A stretch of DNA of 64,000 bases, taken from NCBI GenBank assembly GCA_900766135.1, contig CAAFUF010000002.1:1-64000 (forward strand). Reading direction: 5' to 3'. The DNA comes from Paenibacillaceae bacterium (GTDB taxonomy: Bacteria; Bacillota; Bacilli; Paenibacillales; Paenibacillaceae). Of the stretch, positions 26,076-35,139 are shown one piece after another. The notes below the pieces were generated by a model. It was given only the letters and a program-made list of their open reading frames with translations, ran no database searches and had not been told where the DNA came from. The position numbers were made by a program, and so were the translations under genes. The first letter of the stretch is position 1; the number at the start of each line of letters is the position of its first letter.

Positions 26076-27289
26076 GCCGTTTCACCTTCTTTGCAGGCTT
26101 CTTTTACGATGAGCGGAATGGCGATCCGCAGCCGGGTACCCCGGCCGGTGCCGGATTCAGGGCCGCTCGAGCGCCCCAGGCTCCCCGGACCGACGGTTAA
26201 TGCGCCGTCGATGAGCGACAACCGCTCGGCCATGCCCTTCAGGCCGTTTCCCGCGCCGCTGTCGCTCGGCGTCGAGGACGCCCCGTCGCCGTCGCTGCCG
26301 TCCCCGTTCCGCGCTAACAAGCCGATGCCGTTGTCCTCGATCTGGAGCCGTACCTCGGCGGGGGCGATCTCGATCGTGACGGCGCATCGCGTGGCCCGGC
26401 TGTGCTTGACGATGTTCGTCACCGCCTCTTTGATGCAGAGGCTGACGATGTTCTGCGTCAAATCCGAGACGCCGGTCAGCCGCGGATCGCCCTCCACGTC
26501 AAAGGCGATGTCCGCCGCGCGCAGGATTTCGCCGGCTTCGGCCAGCGCCTCGGCGACCGTGATCGCCCGCATGTCGGAGACGAGTTCCCGTACCTGCCGC
26601 AGCGCCGCCCGGGAGGTGCGCTGGATTTCCCGCGCTTCGGCCTGGGCCCGCTCGGCGTCTTTGGCCGCGAGCTTCTCGACGAGTTGGCTTTTGAGCGTGA
26701 TCAGGGATAACGTATGCCCCAGCGTATCGTGCAGATCGCGGGCGATCCGCATGCGTTCCTCGCGCTTGACCAACTCCTTGATCTGCTCATTCGCCCGGTC
26801 GAGCTCCTGCTCCAGATGCTGCCGTCTCGCCATCGAACGGATGCCGTAAGGCATTACCAGCATGATCAGCAGAAAAGGCAGCAGGAACGGCAGGTCGCTG
26901 GCCGCCAGGTCCCGATAGCCGAACAAGAGCGACAGTACCTCCACCGCGGCAAAGCAAGCTATCGCAACATTAAACTTCTTGTGGTCGGTGTACCAGCCGA
27001 TAAAGTTCGAGGTGAAGAAGCCCAAATAGAAGTTGTACGGACTATAGAACGCGCAGAGCACCAGGATAAGACCCAATTGCAGCGCAAGCCACAGGTTAAA
27101 CGTTTTGCCGGTGGCCCAATATAACTGGCGGTACGTCACCGCAAAGAGGGCAACCATCGCATAGCCGATGAACAGCTTAATCCCGTGCTCCCCGCGAATA
27201 TTAACGATGGGAAGGATCAGATAAATCGGCCAGATGTAAGGGAACCAACCGTATTTTTTCGGAAAAAATTCGAACCTGCTCAACCGCAT
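26072..27289 (-). CDS. Sensor histidine kinase, HisKA_3 family (DesK/YvfT-like)
   Basis: 405 residues. About five membrane helices occupy ~15-165 with no large external loop, so the sensor is membrane-embedded. The phosphoacceptor is in 'MRIARDLHDTLGHTLSLITL' (~215-235). The HATPase part has 'AVTNIVKHSRATRC' and 'IEDNGIGL', then an unusual Gly/Ser/Asp-rich insert before 'GNGLKGMAERLSLIDGAL'. Such intramembrane-sensing kinases respond to membrane state or to drugs handled by the linked transporter. Cognate to the overlapping regulator. Confidence 0.92.
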   Translation of the reverse strand: MRLSRFEFFPKKYGWFPYIWPIYLILPIVNIRGEHGIKLFIGYAMVALFAVTYRQLYWATGKTFNLWLALQLGLILVLCAFYSPYNFYLGFFTSNFIGWYTDHKKFNVAIACFAAVEVLSLLFGYRDLAASDLPFLLPFLLIMLVMPYGIRSMARRQHLEQELDRANEQIKELVKREERMRIARDLHDTLGHTLSLITLKSQLVEKLAAKDAERAQAEAREIQRTSRAALRQVRELVSDMRAITVAEALAEAGEILRAADIAFDVEGDPRLTGVSDLTQNIVSLCIKEAVTNIVKHSRATRCAVTIEIAPAEVRLQIEDNGIGLLARNGDGSDGDGASSTPSDSGAGNGLKGMAERLSLIDGALTVGPGSLGRSSGPESGTGRGTRLRIAIPLIVKEACKEGETA

Positions 27290-27295
27290 GTTTCA

Positions 27296-28036
27296 TTACA
27301 CCGCTTCCTGTTTTTTTCGGATATATGTGGATAGTACCATAAACAGAAAGAGGTAGCCCAGCAAAATCAGCACGTTGCGCCAGCTCGGCGCATCCCCCTG
27401 AACGATCGACCAGGCACCGCCGCCGAACTGGTAGGAAGGCAGCCATTTCCCGATGGCCTGCATGGCCTTAGGCAGCACTTCGATCGGCATCCACATGCCG
27501 CCCGTCACGGCGAGGGCCAGATACAATACGTTGCTGACACCGCTCGCCGTATCCACGCGTTTCATCAGCCCGACCAGCGTGCCCAGCGCAAGGAAAGGCA
27601 GCGAGGCCGCCACAATCCACAGCCCGCTGTAGATCCAGAGGTGCCAAGGCAGCGATACCCCGTTAATCAAATATCCTGCGATAAAAATAAACACGACGGA
27701 AAACAGGTGCATCATCGTTTGACCGAACATTTTGCCGAAAAAGTACACTGGTCCGGGCAGCGGCGTGATTCGCATGAAGGTCGACCAGCCTTGGGTACGC
27801 TCCTGCACGAGCCGGATACCGAGCGTCATGATCGCCGACCCCATCACGCTGAAGGTCGTCATGGACATGAGGTAATGCGCCTGCCATTCGCCCGGATTAT
27901 CGGCCCCGGTATTGACCACCCGAGTGAAGATAAAGTAGAACATCACCGGCATCAGCAGCGACCAGAATACATAGTAGGGATTGCGGAATACCCGCAGCAT
28001 TTCCGCTTTGCATTGCATCGTTATCATACGCATCAT
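27296..28036 (-). CDS. ABC-2 type exporter permease
   Basis: 246 residues, six membrane spans, ABC-2 family. It begins 'MQCKAEMLRVFRNPYYVFWS', with the usual amphipathic start before span 1, and has the conserved 'GGMWMPIEVLPKAMQAIGKW' near span 5-6. The ATG overlaps the ATPase stop by one base (TAATG). Together with that ATPase it forms an exporter of the YvfRS/NatAB type; the substrate is unknown. Confidence 0.9.
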   Translation of the reverse strand: MMRMITMQCKAEMLRVFRNPYYVFWSLLMPVMFYFIFTRVVNTGADNPGEWQAHYLMSMTTFSVMGSAIMTLGIRLVQERTQGWSTFMRITPLPGPVYFFGKMFGQTMMHLFSVVFIFIAGYLINGVSLPWHLWIYSGLWIVAASLPFLALGTLVGLMKRVDTASGVSNVLYLALAVTGGMWMPIEVLPKAMQAIGKWLPSYQFGGGAWSIVQGDAPSWRNVLILLGYLFLFMVLSTYIRKKQEAV

Positions 28037-28947
28037 TAGACTGCCTCCTCTTCGCGATTCGCCGTAAGCTGTTCAAATGCTTCATCCAGCCGTCCCTGCT
28101 CGATCCGTACGTCGTGCACGGGCAGACCCGCCGCGAACAAGGCGGCCAGCGCCGCGTCCGTGTCCTCCGTCGTCACATGGATGCGTCCGTCTTTGCTGTA
28201 GCATTCCGCTACAGGGGGGAGCGCCAGCAGCCGGCTCTGCAGCTCGGGGCCGTCTCCGTCGGCAAGGAAGGAGACCGAGCGCTTAACGATCCGCGATTTG
28301 ATCGCTTCCGGGGTGCCGTCCGCAACCAGGTTGCCCCGATTGAACAGCAGGATCCGGTCGGCGATATCGTCGGCTTCCTGCAGGTAATGCGTCGTGAACA
28401 CGATCGTCTTCCCTTGCCCGGCCAGCTGACGAACGCTATCCCAGAAGCGCCGCCGGGCGGTGATGTCGAGGCCGACCGTCGGCTCGTCGAAGAACACCAG
28501 CTCGGGGTTGCCTGCCAAGGCGAGGGCAAAGCCAAGGCTGCGTTTCTGCCCGCCGGACAGCTTCTCGGCATACCGGTTCAAATCGGCCGCTCCGAGCCCG
28601 GTCAGCCGAACCAGCTCGGCCAGATCCATCGGGTTCGGATAATAACTGCGGATGAGCTCCAGCACCTCGCGAACCTTAAGCCGGTCCGTCACGCTGACCT
28701 CTTGCAGCATCGCGCCGGTCTGTTCGCGGACCGTCCGGTCCTTCGGCGGCTTGCCGAACAGCTTCACGGTTCCGGCGGTAGGCTCAAGCAAGCCCAGAAG
28801 CATGGAGACCGCCGTCGTTTTTCCGGCTCCGTTCGGACCGAGAATGGCGGTAATGGTGCCTTTGGGAATGCTGAAGGACAGGTGATCGACCGCCTTTTTA
28901 TCCTTGAAGCTTTTGCTTACGCCGTGCATTTCAATGATGGATTCCAC
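28036..28947 (-). CDS. ABC exporter ATP-binding protein
   Basis: 303 residues. Walker A GPNGAGKTT, signature 'KLSGGQKRSLGFALALAG', Walker B 'LVFFDEPTVGLD', switch His in 'TTHYLQEADDIADR', and a ~90-residue C-terminal extension typical of drug/Na export ATPases. Start GTG at 28947 follows GGAGGCG with nine bases between; an in-frame ATG at 28980 would place that RBS inside the gene. First gene of a four-gene minus-strand operon (ATPase, permease, kinase, regulator). Confidence 0.92.
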   Translation of the reverse strand: MESIIEMHGVSKSFKDKKAVDHLSFSIPKGTITAILGPNGAGKTTAVSMLLGLLEPTAGTVKLFGKPPKDRTVREQTGAMLQEVSVTDRLKVREVLELIRSYYPNPMDLAELVRLTGLGAADLNRYAEKLSGGQKRSLGFALALAGNPELVFFDEPTVGLDITARRRFWDSVRQLAGQGKTIVFTTHYLQEADDIADRILLFNRGNLVADGTPEAIKSRIVKRSVSFLADGDGPELQSRLLALPPVAECYSKDGRIHVTTEDTDAALAALFAAGLPVHDVRIEQGRLDEAFEQLTANREEEAV

Positions 28948-29028
28948 GTTAAAATTCGCCTCCAATTTTTGGTTCCTCATCGGTTAACTCTAGAATAATG
29001 GAACGCTCCGATCCTCGTTAGTAAGGAC

Positions 29029-29091
29029 TGTCATGAGTTGAAGATGACAATTGTCATAAGGAGTTAAGCGGTTACAGGTTCCCTCATGACA
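29029..29091. promoter_or_regulatory. Symmetric operator cluster upstream of ABC/two-component operon
   Basis: A perfect 14-base palindrome ATGACAATTGTCAT (29044-29057) is flanked by TGTCATGAG (29029-29037) and its exact complement CTCATGACA (29083-29091). All share TGTCAT/ATGACA half sites. Inverted repeats of this kind are typical targets of NarL-type response regulators, and the region lies before the exporter operon that ends with such a regulator. Binding is inferred. Confidence 0.5.
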
Positions 29092-29120
29092 AGACCCAAA
29101 AATAGTTGAACTTTTCCCAA

Positions 29121-29130
29121 TAAGCGCTTA
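29121..29130. promoter_or_regulatory. cre/LacI-like site before sugar importer
   Basis: Palindrome TAAGCGCTTA in the context AATAAGCGCTTACTTA. It matches most of the CcpA cre consensus around the central CG but lacks the flanking TG. A -10-like TAAAAT follows near 29155. It suggests catabolite control of the importer. Confidence 0.45.
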
Positions 29131-29212
29131 CTTATGGAGCAGGGCAAGATGTATTAAAATATGAATGCGGTTACAAAATACCGAGAAGAAAACACAAAAG
29201 GGGAGGCAAAGC

Positions 29213-30619
29213 ATGAAACGCATGAAACGCATGAAACACCTGTTGATCGGGATCTCTGCATTGCTGGTGATGACGACGGCTCTCACGGCTTGTGGAGGCA
29301 ACAACTCCAAAAACGAGTCGTCCTCGAATACGCCAACGGAATCGAATTCTTCCGCAGGCACGGGCACTAAGGGCGAGAAAGTTACCATCAATCTGTGGAG
29401 CTTTACGGATGAAATTCCGAATATGACCACTAAATATTTGGAAACGCATCCGGACGCGAACGTTGAGTTCAAAACTACAGTTATCGCAACAACGGATGGC
29501 GCTTACCAACCTGCGCTTGACCAAGCTTTGGCCGGCGGCGGCAAAGACGCACCGGACATCTATGCTGCTGAAGCAGCGTTTGTCCTCAAGTACACGCAAG
29601 GCGACGCTTCCGGGTATGCAGCGAACTACGCTGACCTCGGCTTGACCGACCAAATGGTCAAAGATGCTGGCATCGCTCAGTATTCCGTAGATATCGGCAG
29701 CAAAGACGGCGCGTTGAAAGGCCTTGGCTATCAAGCAACTGGCGGCGCTTTCATCTACCGTCGTTCGATTGCTAAGGACGTATTCGGAACGGACGACCCG
29801 GCTGCAATCAAAGCTGAAGTGGGTCCTGGTTGGGATAAGTTCTTCTCGGCGGCTGAGAAGCTGAAAGCTAAAGGCTACGGGATCGTCTCCGGTGACGGCG
29901 ACATGTGGCACGCGATCGAAAACAGCTCCGACAAGGGCTGGATTGTAGACGGCAAACTTCACATCGATCCAAAACGTGAAGAGTTCCTGGATCTTTCCAA
30001 GAAGTTGAAAGACAACGGTTATCACAACGATACAACGGACTGGACGGAAGCTTGGTACGCGGATATGTCCGGCTCCGGCGCTCAACCGATCTTCGGGTTC
30101 TTCGGACCGGCTTGGCTGATCAACTACGTTATGAACGGTCAAGTTAAAGACACGAACGGCGACTGGGCAGTTACTGAACCGCCGACAGGCTTCTTCTGGG
30201 GCGGCACATGGCTCTTGGCTAACAAAGACGTAACGAAAGACGAAGCGAAGAAGAAAGCGGTTGCCGACTTCATTAACTGGGTAACGCTGGATACCTCCGA
30301 AACGGGCCTCCAATATTACTGGGCTAACGGCACGATGAAAGAGGGCGAAGCAGGCACGAAAGATAGCGTAGCTTCTTCCGTGGTCATGTCGAAATCCAAT
30401 GGTGAAGTTCCGTTGCTGGGCGGCCAAAACATGTTCGACGTATTCGTACCGGCTAACGCGAACGCTTCCGGTAAGAACTTGACGCAATACGACGAAACGA
30501 TCAATAAACTCTGGCGCGATCAAACTCGTGAGTACACGGCAGGCAACAAGTCCCGTGACGATGCGATCAAAACCTTCAAACAACAAGTGAAAGACCAACT
30601 TGGCATCGACAGCGAATAA
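29213..30619 (+). CDS. Sugar ABC transporter substrate-binding lipoprotein
   Basis: 468 residues. Lipoprotein signal 'LLIGISALLVMTTALTACGG', with the lipobox LTAC to be modified by Lgt. The mature protein is a family 1 solute-binding protein: 'VTINLWSFTDEIPNM' near the start and 'GFFWGGTWLLANKD' in the second lobe. The start codon region holds three in-frame ATGs in a 9-base tandem repeat (Met-Lys-Arg/His); the first, after GGGGAGGC, is taken. Codon use is biased like msmX. Operon with two permeases and no ATPase. The sugar is unknown. Confidence 0.92.
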   Translation: MKRMKRMKHLLIGISALLVMTTALTACGGNNSKNESSSNTPTESNSSAGTGTKGEKVTINLWSFTDEIPNMTTKYLETHPDANVEFKTTVIATTDGAYQPALDQALAGGGKDAPDIYAAEAAFVLKYTQGDASGYAANYADLGLTDQMVKDAGIAQYSVDIGSKDGALKGLGYQATGGAFIYRRSIAKDVFGTDDPAAIKAEVGPGWDKFFSAAEKLKAKGYGIVSGDGDMWHAIENSSDKGWIVDGKLHIDPKREEFLDLSKKLKDNGYHNDTTDWTEAWYADMSGSGAQPIFGFFGPAWLINYVMNGQVKDTNGDWAVTEPPTGFFWGGTWLLANKDVTKDEAKKKAVADFINWVTLDTSETGLQYYWANGTMKEGEAGTKDSVASSVVMSKSNGEVPLLGGQNMFDVFVPANANASGKNLTQYDETINKLWRDQTREYTAGNKSRDDAIKTFKQQVKDQLGIDSE

Positions 30620-30636
30620 GCATACGCAGTAGATGC

Positions 30637-30664
30637 GAAGGGGCGGGGAGTTACCCGCCCCTTC
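30637..30664 (+). other. Intercistronic stem-loop after binding-protein gene
   Basis: GAAGGGGCGGG and CCCGCCCCTTC form a perfect 11-bp GC-rich stem with a 6-base loop, with no T-run after it. Its place between a binding-protein gene and its permease genes matches hairpins known to stabilise the upstream mRNA and raise the binding protein above the permeases (as at malE-malF). Confidence 0.75.
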
Positions 30665-30686
30665 ATATAATGAAAGAGGTGAAAGC

Positions 30687-31658
30687 ATGCGCCGCAAAGG
30701 TGTCAACTATTCGAGATATGGTTACATTTTTACATTGCCATTCGTATTGGCATTTTTGGTTTTTTCACTATATCCGATTTTATATACCGCAGTTATCGGC
30801 TTTACGAATATGCAGGGGATCATCCCTAAACCTTTGGAAATTCTCGATAACCCGTTTCAGAACTTTAGAGATCTGATCTTTGAAAATGCTTCATTCAAGA
30901 AATCCTTAATCAATACAGGCCTGCTCTGGATCGTCAACTTTATTCCGCAGATGGGCCTTGCGTTGTTGCTCACAGCTTGGTTCACGAACAAACGCCTGAA
31001 TGTCAAAGGACAAGGCGCGTTCAAGATCATGCTCTATATGCCGAATATTATCACTGCAAGTACAATTGCAGTGCTTTTTAGCTCTTTGTTTGCTTATCCG
31101 ATGGGACCGATCAACAGTTTGTTCCAAATGCTGGGCTGGTCTGACGCACCAATCTTCTTCCTTCAGGATAAAACGACGGCGCGAGGAATTGTTTCCTTCA
31201 TTCAATTCTGGATGTGGTACGGGAACACCATGATCATTCTGGTCGCGGGGGTTATGGGGATCAATCCCGCCATCTTCGAGTCCGCGTCGATCGACGGGGC
31301 GAACGGGTGGCAAACCTTCTTCCGTATTACACTGCCTAGTCTTCGGACCATCTTGCTGTACACGTTGATTACGTCGATGATCGGCGGTTTGACGATGTTC
31401 GATATTCCGCAACTGTTCTTGCAAGGCGGACCGGACGACTCTACGCTGACAACGTCGATGTTTATCTACGGGCAAGCGTTTAAGGGAAGTTATATGTACA
31501 ACCGTGCAGCAGCAGCCAGTATGCTCCTGTTCATTATCGCAGCCCTTCTGTCTGCCGTCTTATTCTACGTGATGCGCGACCGGGATGCGGCAAAATTGAA
31601 TAAAACGATTAAACAACAAAGAAAAGCTGACCGTGCAGCAGCGAAGGGGGAGGTGTAA
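30687..31658 (+). CDS. Sugar ABC transporter permease (MalF-type)
   Basis: 323 residues with six to seven membrane spans. The cytoplasmic EAA loop that docks the ATPase is 'SASIDGANGWQTFFRITLPS'. A basic tail follows the last span. ATG at 30687 after AAAGAGGTGAAAGC. Partner of the next permease; the ATPase is probably MsmX. Confidence 0.92.
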   Translation: MRRKGVNYSRYGYIFTLPFVLAFLVFSLYPILYTAVIGFTNMQGIIPKPLEILDNPFQNFRDLIFENASFKKSLINTGLLWIVNFIPQMGLALLLTAWFTNKRLNVKGQGAFKIMLYMPNIITASTIAVLFSSLFAYPMGPINSLFQMLGWSDAPIFFLQDKTTARGIVSFIQFWMWYGNTMIILVAGVMGINPAIFESASIDGANGWQTFFRITLPSLRTILLYTLITSMIGGLTMFDIPQLFLQGGPDDSTLTTSMFIYGQAFKGSYMYNRAAAASMLLFIIAALLSAVLFYVMRDRDAAKLNKTIKQQRKADRAAAKGEV

Positions 31659-31661
31659 GCC

Positions 31662-32516
31662 ATGGAAAGAATTAAGGAAGGCAGTGCCGTCGCACTCCGA
31701 ATTAATCGAACGATAGTCTATGTCGTGTGTATTCTATTGGCTCTACTCAGCATCCTTCCGTTCTGGATCATGTTCGTCAACGCTACGCGTTCAACGGCGG
31801 AAATCCAAGCGGGTCTTTCGCTGATTCCATCGACTCACATGATGAGCAACCTGCAGGTGCTGCTGGACAAGAGCTTTGACCCGATTCAAGGGTTTCTGAA
31901 TTCCTTCATTATCTCCGGTTCGGCGACGATTTTGACGGTGTATTTCTCGTCCCTGACCGCCTATGGTCTTGTGGCTTATAACTGGAAGCTGCGGCAGCCG
32001 TTCTTTACCTTTATTATGGCCGTCATGCTGATTCCGGCTCAAGCCAGCTCGATCGGTTTCTATCAATTCATGTACAAGATTCACTTTACGAATAACCTGT
32101 TGCCGCTGATTTTGCCGGCCATTGCCGCTCCGGCTGTCGTGTTCTTCATGCGCCAGTATTTGCTGGGGACACTCTCGCTGGAGATCGTGGAAGCCGCTCG
32201 CGTCGACGGGTCCGGCGAATTCAAAACGTTTAACCGAATTATCCTGCCGTTGATGATGCCGGCGATTGCAACGCAAGCGATTTTTGCCTTCGTTGCGAAC
32301 TGGAACAACCTGTTTATGCCGCTCATTTTGTTGACGGATAAGAGTAAGTATACGATGCCGATTATGGTCAGCTTGCTGCGCGGCGATATTTACAAGACGG
32401 AGTTCGGTTCGATTTACATGGGTCTAGCCTTGACGGCTTTACCATTGTTTATTGTGTACTTCCTGCTGTCCCGGTACATTATTGCCGGTGTCGCTTTAGG
32501 CGGCGTCAAAGAATAA
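31662..32516 (+). CDS. Sugar ABC transporter permease (MalG-type)
   Basis: 284 residues with six membrane spans; EAA loop 'EAARVDGSGEFKTFNRIILP' and the usual C-terminal 'YIIAGVALGGVKE'. Starts three bases after the first permease, with GGGGGAGGTG inside its end. Completes the importer. Confidence 0.92.
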   Translation: MERIKEGSAVALRINRTIVYVVCILLALLSILPFWIMFVNATRSTAEIQAGLSLIPSTHMMSNLQVLLDKSFDPIQGFLNSFIISGSATILTVYFSSLTAYGLVAYNWKLRQPFFTFIMAVMLIPAQASSIGFYQFMYKIHFTNNLLPLILPAIAAPAVVFFMRQYLLGTLSLEIVEAARVDGSGEFKTFNRIILPLMMPAIATQAIFAFVANWNNLFMPLILLTDKSKYTMPIMVSLLRGDIYKTEFGSIYMGLALTALPLFIVYFLLSRYIIAGVALGGVKE

Positions 32517-32560
32517 CCTGGCGTTTTAGCAGTTCATAATAACCCCCCCCCTATAAATAG

Positions 32561-32618
32561 AGGCCTGTAGATTGGCTAGGATGAGCAAGAGCTCATCCGG
32601 CTAATCTACAGGCCTTTT
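32561..32618. terminator. Long terminator hairpin between convergent operons
   Basis: AGGCCTGTAGATT pairs with AATCTACAGGCCT and an inner GGATGAGC pairs with GCTCATCC, followed by TTTT. A run of nine Cs lies just upstream at 32543-32551. Serves the importer and probably the convergent LanG gene. Confidence 0.75.
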
Positions 32619-32628
32619 GTAGTGAAGG

Positions 32629-33369
32629 TTAGACCGCCTTGCGGCGGAAGTACAGCATGCCGGCAGCCAGGAACAACAGGAAGCTTCCGAGGACGGTGAT
32701 GAACAGGCTCTCATACGGCAAATTAAAGGCGCCGTAATCCTCCTGCCCGCGCGGCATCATGGCCAGGAGGGGCTGGGCCCATGGGTAGTACGGGCCGATT
32801 TTAGCCGAGTTGATGATCAGCAGGTTCGGGATCGTCAGCGAAACATTGACCGCGAGCGGGGCAGCAAAGCTGGACCATACCAGCGATACGCCCAGCTGCA
32901 AAGCGACCAGCGGCAAGCAGGCGACCAGGCTTCCAACGAGGCTCGTTGCGATCATCCCCCAGGGTAATGGACCGGGGATGCCTTGGACCAGGGCCACGAT
33001 CAGCAGAGCGGCCAGGAACAGCAGCTGGGAGATGGCGAGCAGTCCGAGGACGACGGTGAACTTGGCCAGATATACCGCGCTGCGCGAGACGGGCAGCACC
33101 AATAGCTGCTTCCAGCCGCCGCCGGTGTGCTCGTAACGGCACAGGAACGATGGGAATAAGCCGGACATAATCGGCAGGAACAATAGCGCATGCAGCATCG
33201 ACATGCCGCTGATCAAGAGCGGCCAGGCCCCCGCACCCACGCCGTCCGGCAGATCGACCAAGACGCCGATTAAGGCGGATAAAGCCGGACTGGCCAATAA
33301 GACAAGCCATACACGGGATCTCGCCATTTTCAGGCGTTCGGCGGCCAGGACGTTCAGGAAGGTTCTCAT
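32629..33369 (-). CDS. Lantibiotic-immunity ABC permease, MutG/LanG type
   Basis: 246 residues with six membrane spans, beginning 'MRTFLNVLAAERLKMARSRV' and ending in a basic RRKAV tail. It resembles the LanG/MutG subunits that with LanE and LanF expel lantibiotics from the membrane. Separated by one base from the LanE-like gene. No lantibiotic precursor or modification gene is in view, so this is probably resistance rather than producer immunity. Confidence 0.82.
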   Translation of the reverse strand: MRTFLNVLAAERLKMARSRVWLVLLASPALSALIGVLVDLPDGVGAGAWPLLISGMSMLHALLFLPIMSGLFPSFLCRYEHTGGGWKQLLVLPVSRSAVYLAKFTVVLGLLAISQLLFLAALLIVALVQGIPGPLPWGMIATSLVGSLVACLPLVALQLGVSLVWSSFAAPLAVNVSLTIPNLLIINSAKIGPYYPWAQPLLAMMPRGQEDYGAFNLPYESLFITVLGSFLLFLAAGMLYFRRKAV

Positions 33370-33370
33370 T

Positions 33371-34087
33371 TTAGTCCACGTCCTTTCGGTTGAAATGAAT
33401 CAGCCCGACTAGCAGGATGACCGCGCCGACAGCCACGCCAGCCGCCACGAACCATTCGCGGTGCGGGCCGAAGAGCCCGAACATCGGCCAGTTCAGCGGA
33501 AACCACTCCGAGAGATTCATCGTAAACGGCGAAACGATCGAGATGGTTACGCCGAGGGATACCGGAAGCGCTTGGTTGCGATAGGCCAACGAAAGCCATA
33601 GCTGCAAGGCCAGCAACGGCAATACGGCAAACAACGGATAAAATCCCAGCCGCACCAAATCCGGATAAGGGAGCAAGGCGGCCTTGAAGCCGAAGGAGAC
33701 TCCCAGAATCACCGTGGCGGCAGATAACAACACGCACGAGACGCTCAGCAACAGGAAGCACAGCAGGAACTTGGCGCTGAACACCGCGGTTCGGGAGATC
33801 GGCAGAGCCAACAGCTGCTTCAAAGAGCTCACTTGATGCTCCACGCCCGCGACCAGCGAGCTGATTAACGTGCATCCCAGATACAGAGCGATCGGTACGA
33901 AGAACGAAATGTTTTCCAGCAGACCGCCCCATGGATCCTGGGCATGCTGCTTCATCATCCAATCGAAGCGCAGTCCGTAATTAAGCGCCTGCATGGCGAT
34001 CAGCCCGATCGGAGCAAGAAAGATCAAGAACCAGATGCCTTTGCGCCGAATCTTCAGGAAGTCGGATGAAAGGGAGCGCAACATCAT
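33371..34087 (-). CDS. Lantibiotic-immunity ABC permease, MutE/LanE type
   Basis: 238 residues with six membrane spans, beginning 'MMLRSLSSDFLKIRRKGIWF'. 'HQVSSLKQLLALPISRTAVF' is the conserved loop also seen in its LanG partner as 'WKQLLVLPVSRSAVY'. Its ATG overlaps the ATPase stop (ATGATG), fixing the start at 34087 rather than the longer frame to 34282. Confidence 0.82.
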   Translation of the reverse strand: MMLRSLSSDFLKIRRKGIWFLIFLAPIGLIAMQALNYGLRFDWMMKQHAQDPWGGLLENISFFVPIALYLGCTLISSLVAGVEHQVSSLKQLLALPISRTAVFSAKFLLCFLLLSVSCVLLSAATVILGVSFGFKAALLPYPDLVRLGFYPLFAVLPLLALQLWLSLAYRNQALPVSLGVTISIVSPFTMNLSEWFPLNWPMFGLFGPHREWFVAAGVAVGAVILLVGLIHFNRKDVD

Positions 34088-34998
34088 ACCGCTGCTCCCT
34101 CCCCGATCACCTGCATGAAGATGTCCTCCAGCGATTTCTTCTTCTGCTCGACGCGGTATACGGAATGTCCGTTTTCCACCAGCCTTTTGACCAGGTGGGC
34201 AACCTGGGCATCGGCCATGCCCGGGAACGTGAGGACGCCGCTTTGCAGCTTGCCGGCTGCGCCCAGATCGCGGGCTATCCATAGCGCATCATCCGGCTCC
34301 GATACGACGAGCTCCATGTCGTGCGCCGATCTTAGCCGCAGATTGTCGATCGTATCCTGGAATACCAACCGTCCTTCGCGGATGATGCCTACTTTGCTGG
34401 CCATCAACTCCATTTCGCCGAGCAAATGGCTGGATACCAACACCGTGATGCCGTACTGCTGCGGCATGCTCTTGATCAGTTCGCGGATCTCGTGGATGCC
34501 GGACGGGTCCAGACCGTTGGTCGGCTCGTCCAGAATGAGCAGCTCGGGATTGCCGAGTAGCGATGCTGCGATGCCGAGGCGCTGCTTCATCCCAAGGGAG
34601 AAGCCCTTCACCGGCCGGCGCGCCTCGCTGGTCAGCGAGACGATGTCCAGCACCTCGTCGATCCGCGACTTCGGTACCTGCAAAATGCGGCGGATGGCCT
34701 CCAGATTATCGATGGCGCTCAAGTGCCCGTAATAAGACGGGGATTCGACCAGCGAGCCGATGCGGCGCAGGATGGCCAGCTTGTCTCGTTGCAGCTCGCG
34801 GCCGAAGATGCGGATCGAACCTGAAGTCGGCTGAATTAAGCCGAGCAGCATGCGGATCGTCGTCGTTTTTCCGGCGCCGTTGGGCCCGAGGAAACCGTAG
34901 ATATCCCCTTTGGCAATCTCCAAGTTCAAATGGTCTACGGCGGCACGGCCGCGGTATTTTTTCGTTAAGCCTTCCGTTTGAATGATCATTTCACTCAC
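34084..34998 (-). CDS. Lantibiotic-immunity ABC ATPase, LanF/BcrA type
   Basis: 304 residues. Walker A GPNGAGKTTT, signature 'KGFSLGMKQRLGIAASLLGN', Walker B 'LLILDEPTNGLDP', switch 'SSHLLGEMELMASKVG'. In the signature the usual LSGGQ is LGMKQ, and the Q-loop shows the E-variant region 'GSLVESPSYYGHLSA' typical of LanF proteins. GTG start with GAGGTGA seven bases upstream. First gene of LanF-E-G. Confidence 0.9.
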   Translation of the reverse strand: MSEMIIQTEGLTKKYRGRAAVDHLNLEIAKGDIYGFLGPNGAGKTTTIRMLLGLIQPTSGSIRIFGRELQRDKLAILRRIGSLVESPSYYGHLSAIDNLEAIRRILQVPKSRIDEVLDIVSLTSEARRPVKGFSLGMKQRLGIAASLLGNPELLILDEPTNGLDPSGIHEIRELIKSMPQQYGITVLVSSHLLGEMELMASKVGIIREGRLVFQDTIDNLRLRSAHDMELVVSEPDDALWIARDLGAAGKLQSGVLTFPGMADAQVAHLVKRLVENGHSVYRVEQKKKSLEDIFMQVIGEGAAV

Positions 34999-35086
34999 GA
35001 TTTATCACCTCGGAGATGATCATATCGTCCGGAGTTTAAAGGCAAAGACAGAGGAAGTTTAAGATTGGTTTAATTTTCGGGGGATC

Positions 35087-35111
35087 GAAAAAAGGGACTG
35101 TGGACAGTCCC
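35087..35111 (-). terminator. Terminator of the OmpR-type two-component operon
   Basis: On the minus strand GGGACTG-TCCA-CAGTCCC is followed by six Ts, just after the kinase stop. Confidence 0.88.
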
Positions 35112-35139
35112 TCGCCCATTTAGTCACTACCGAGCCTTC

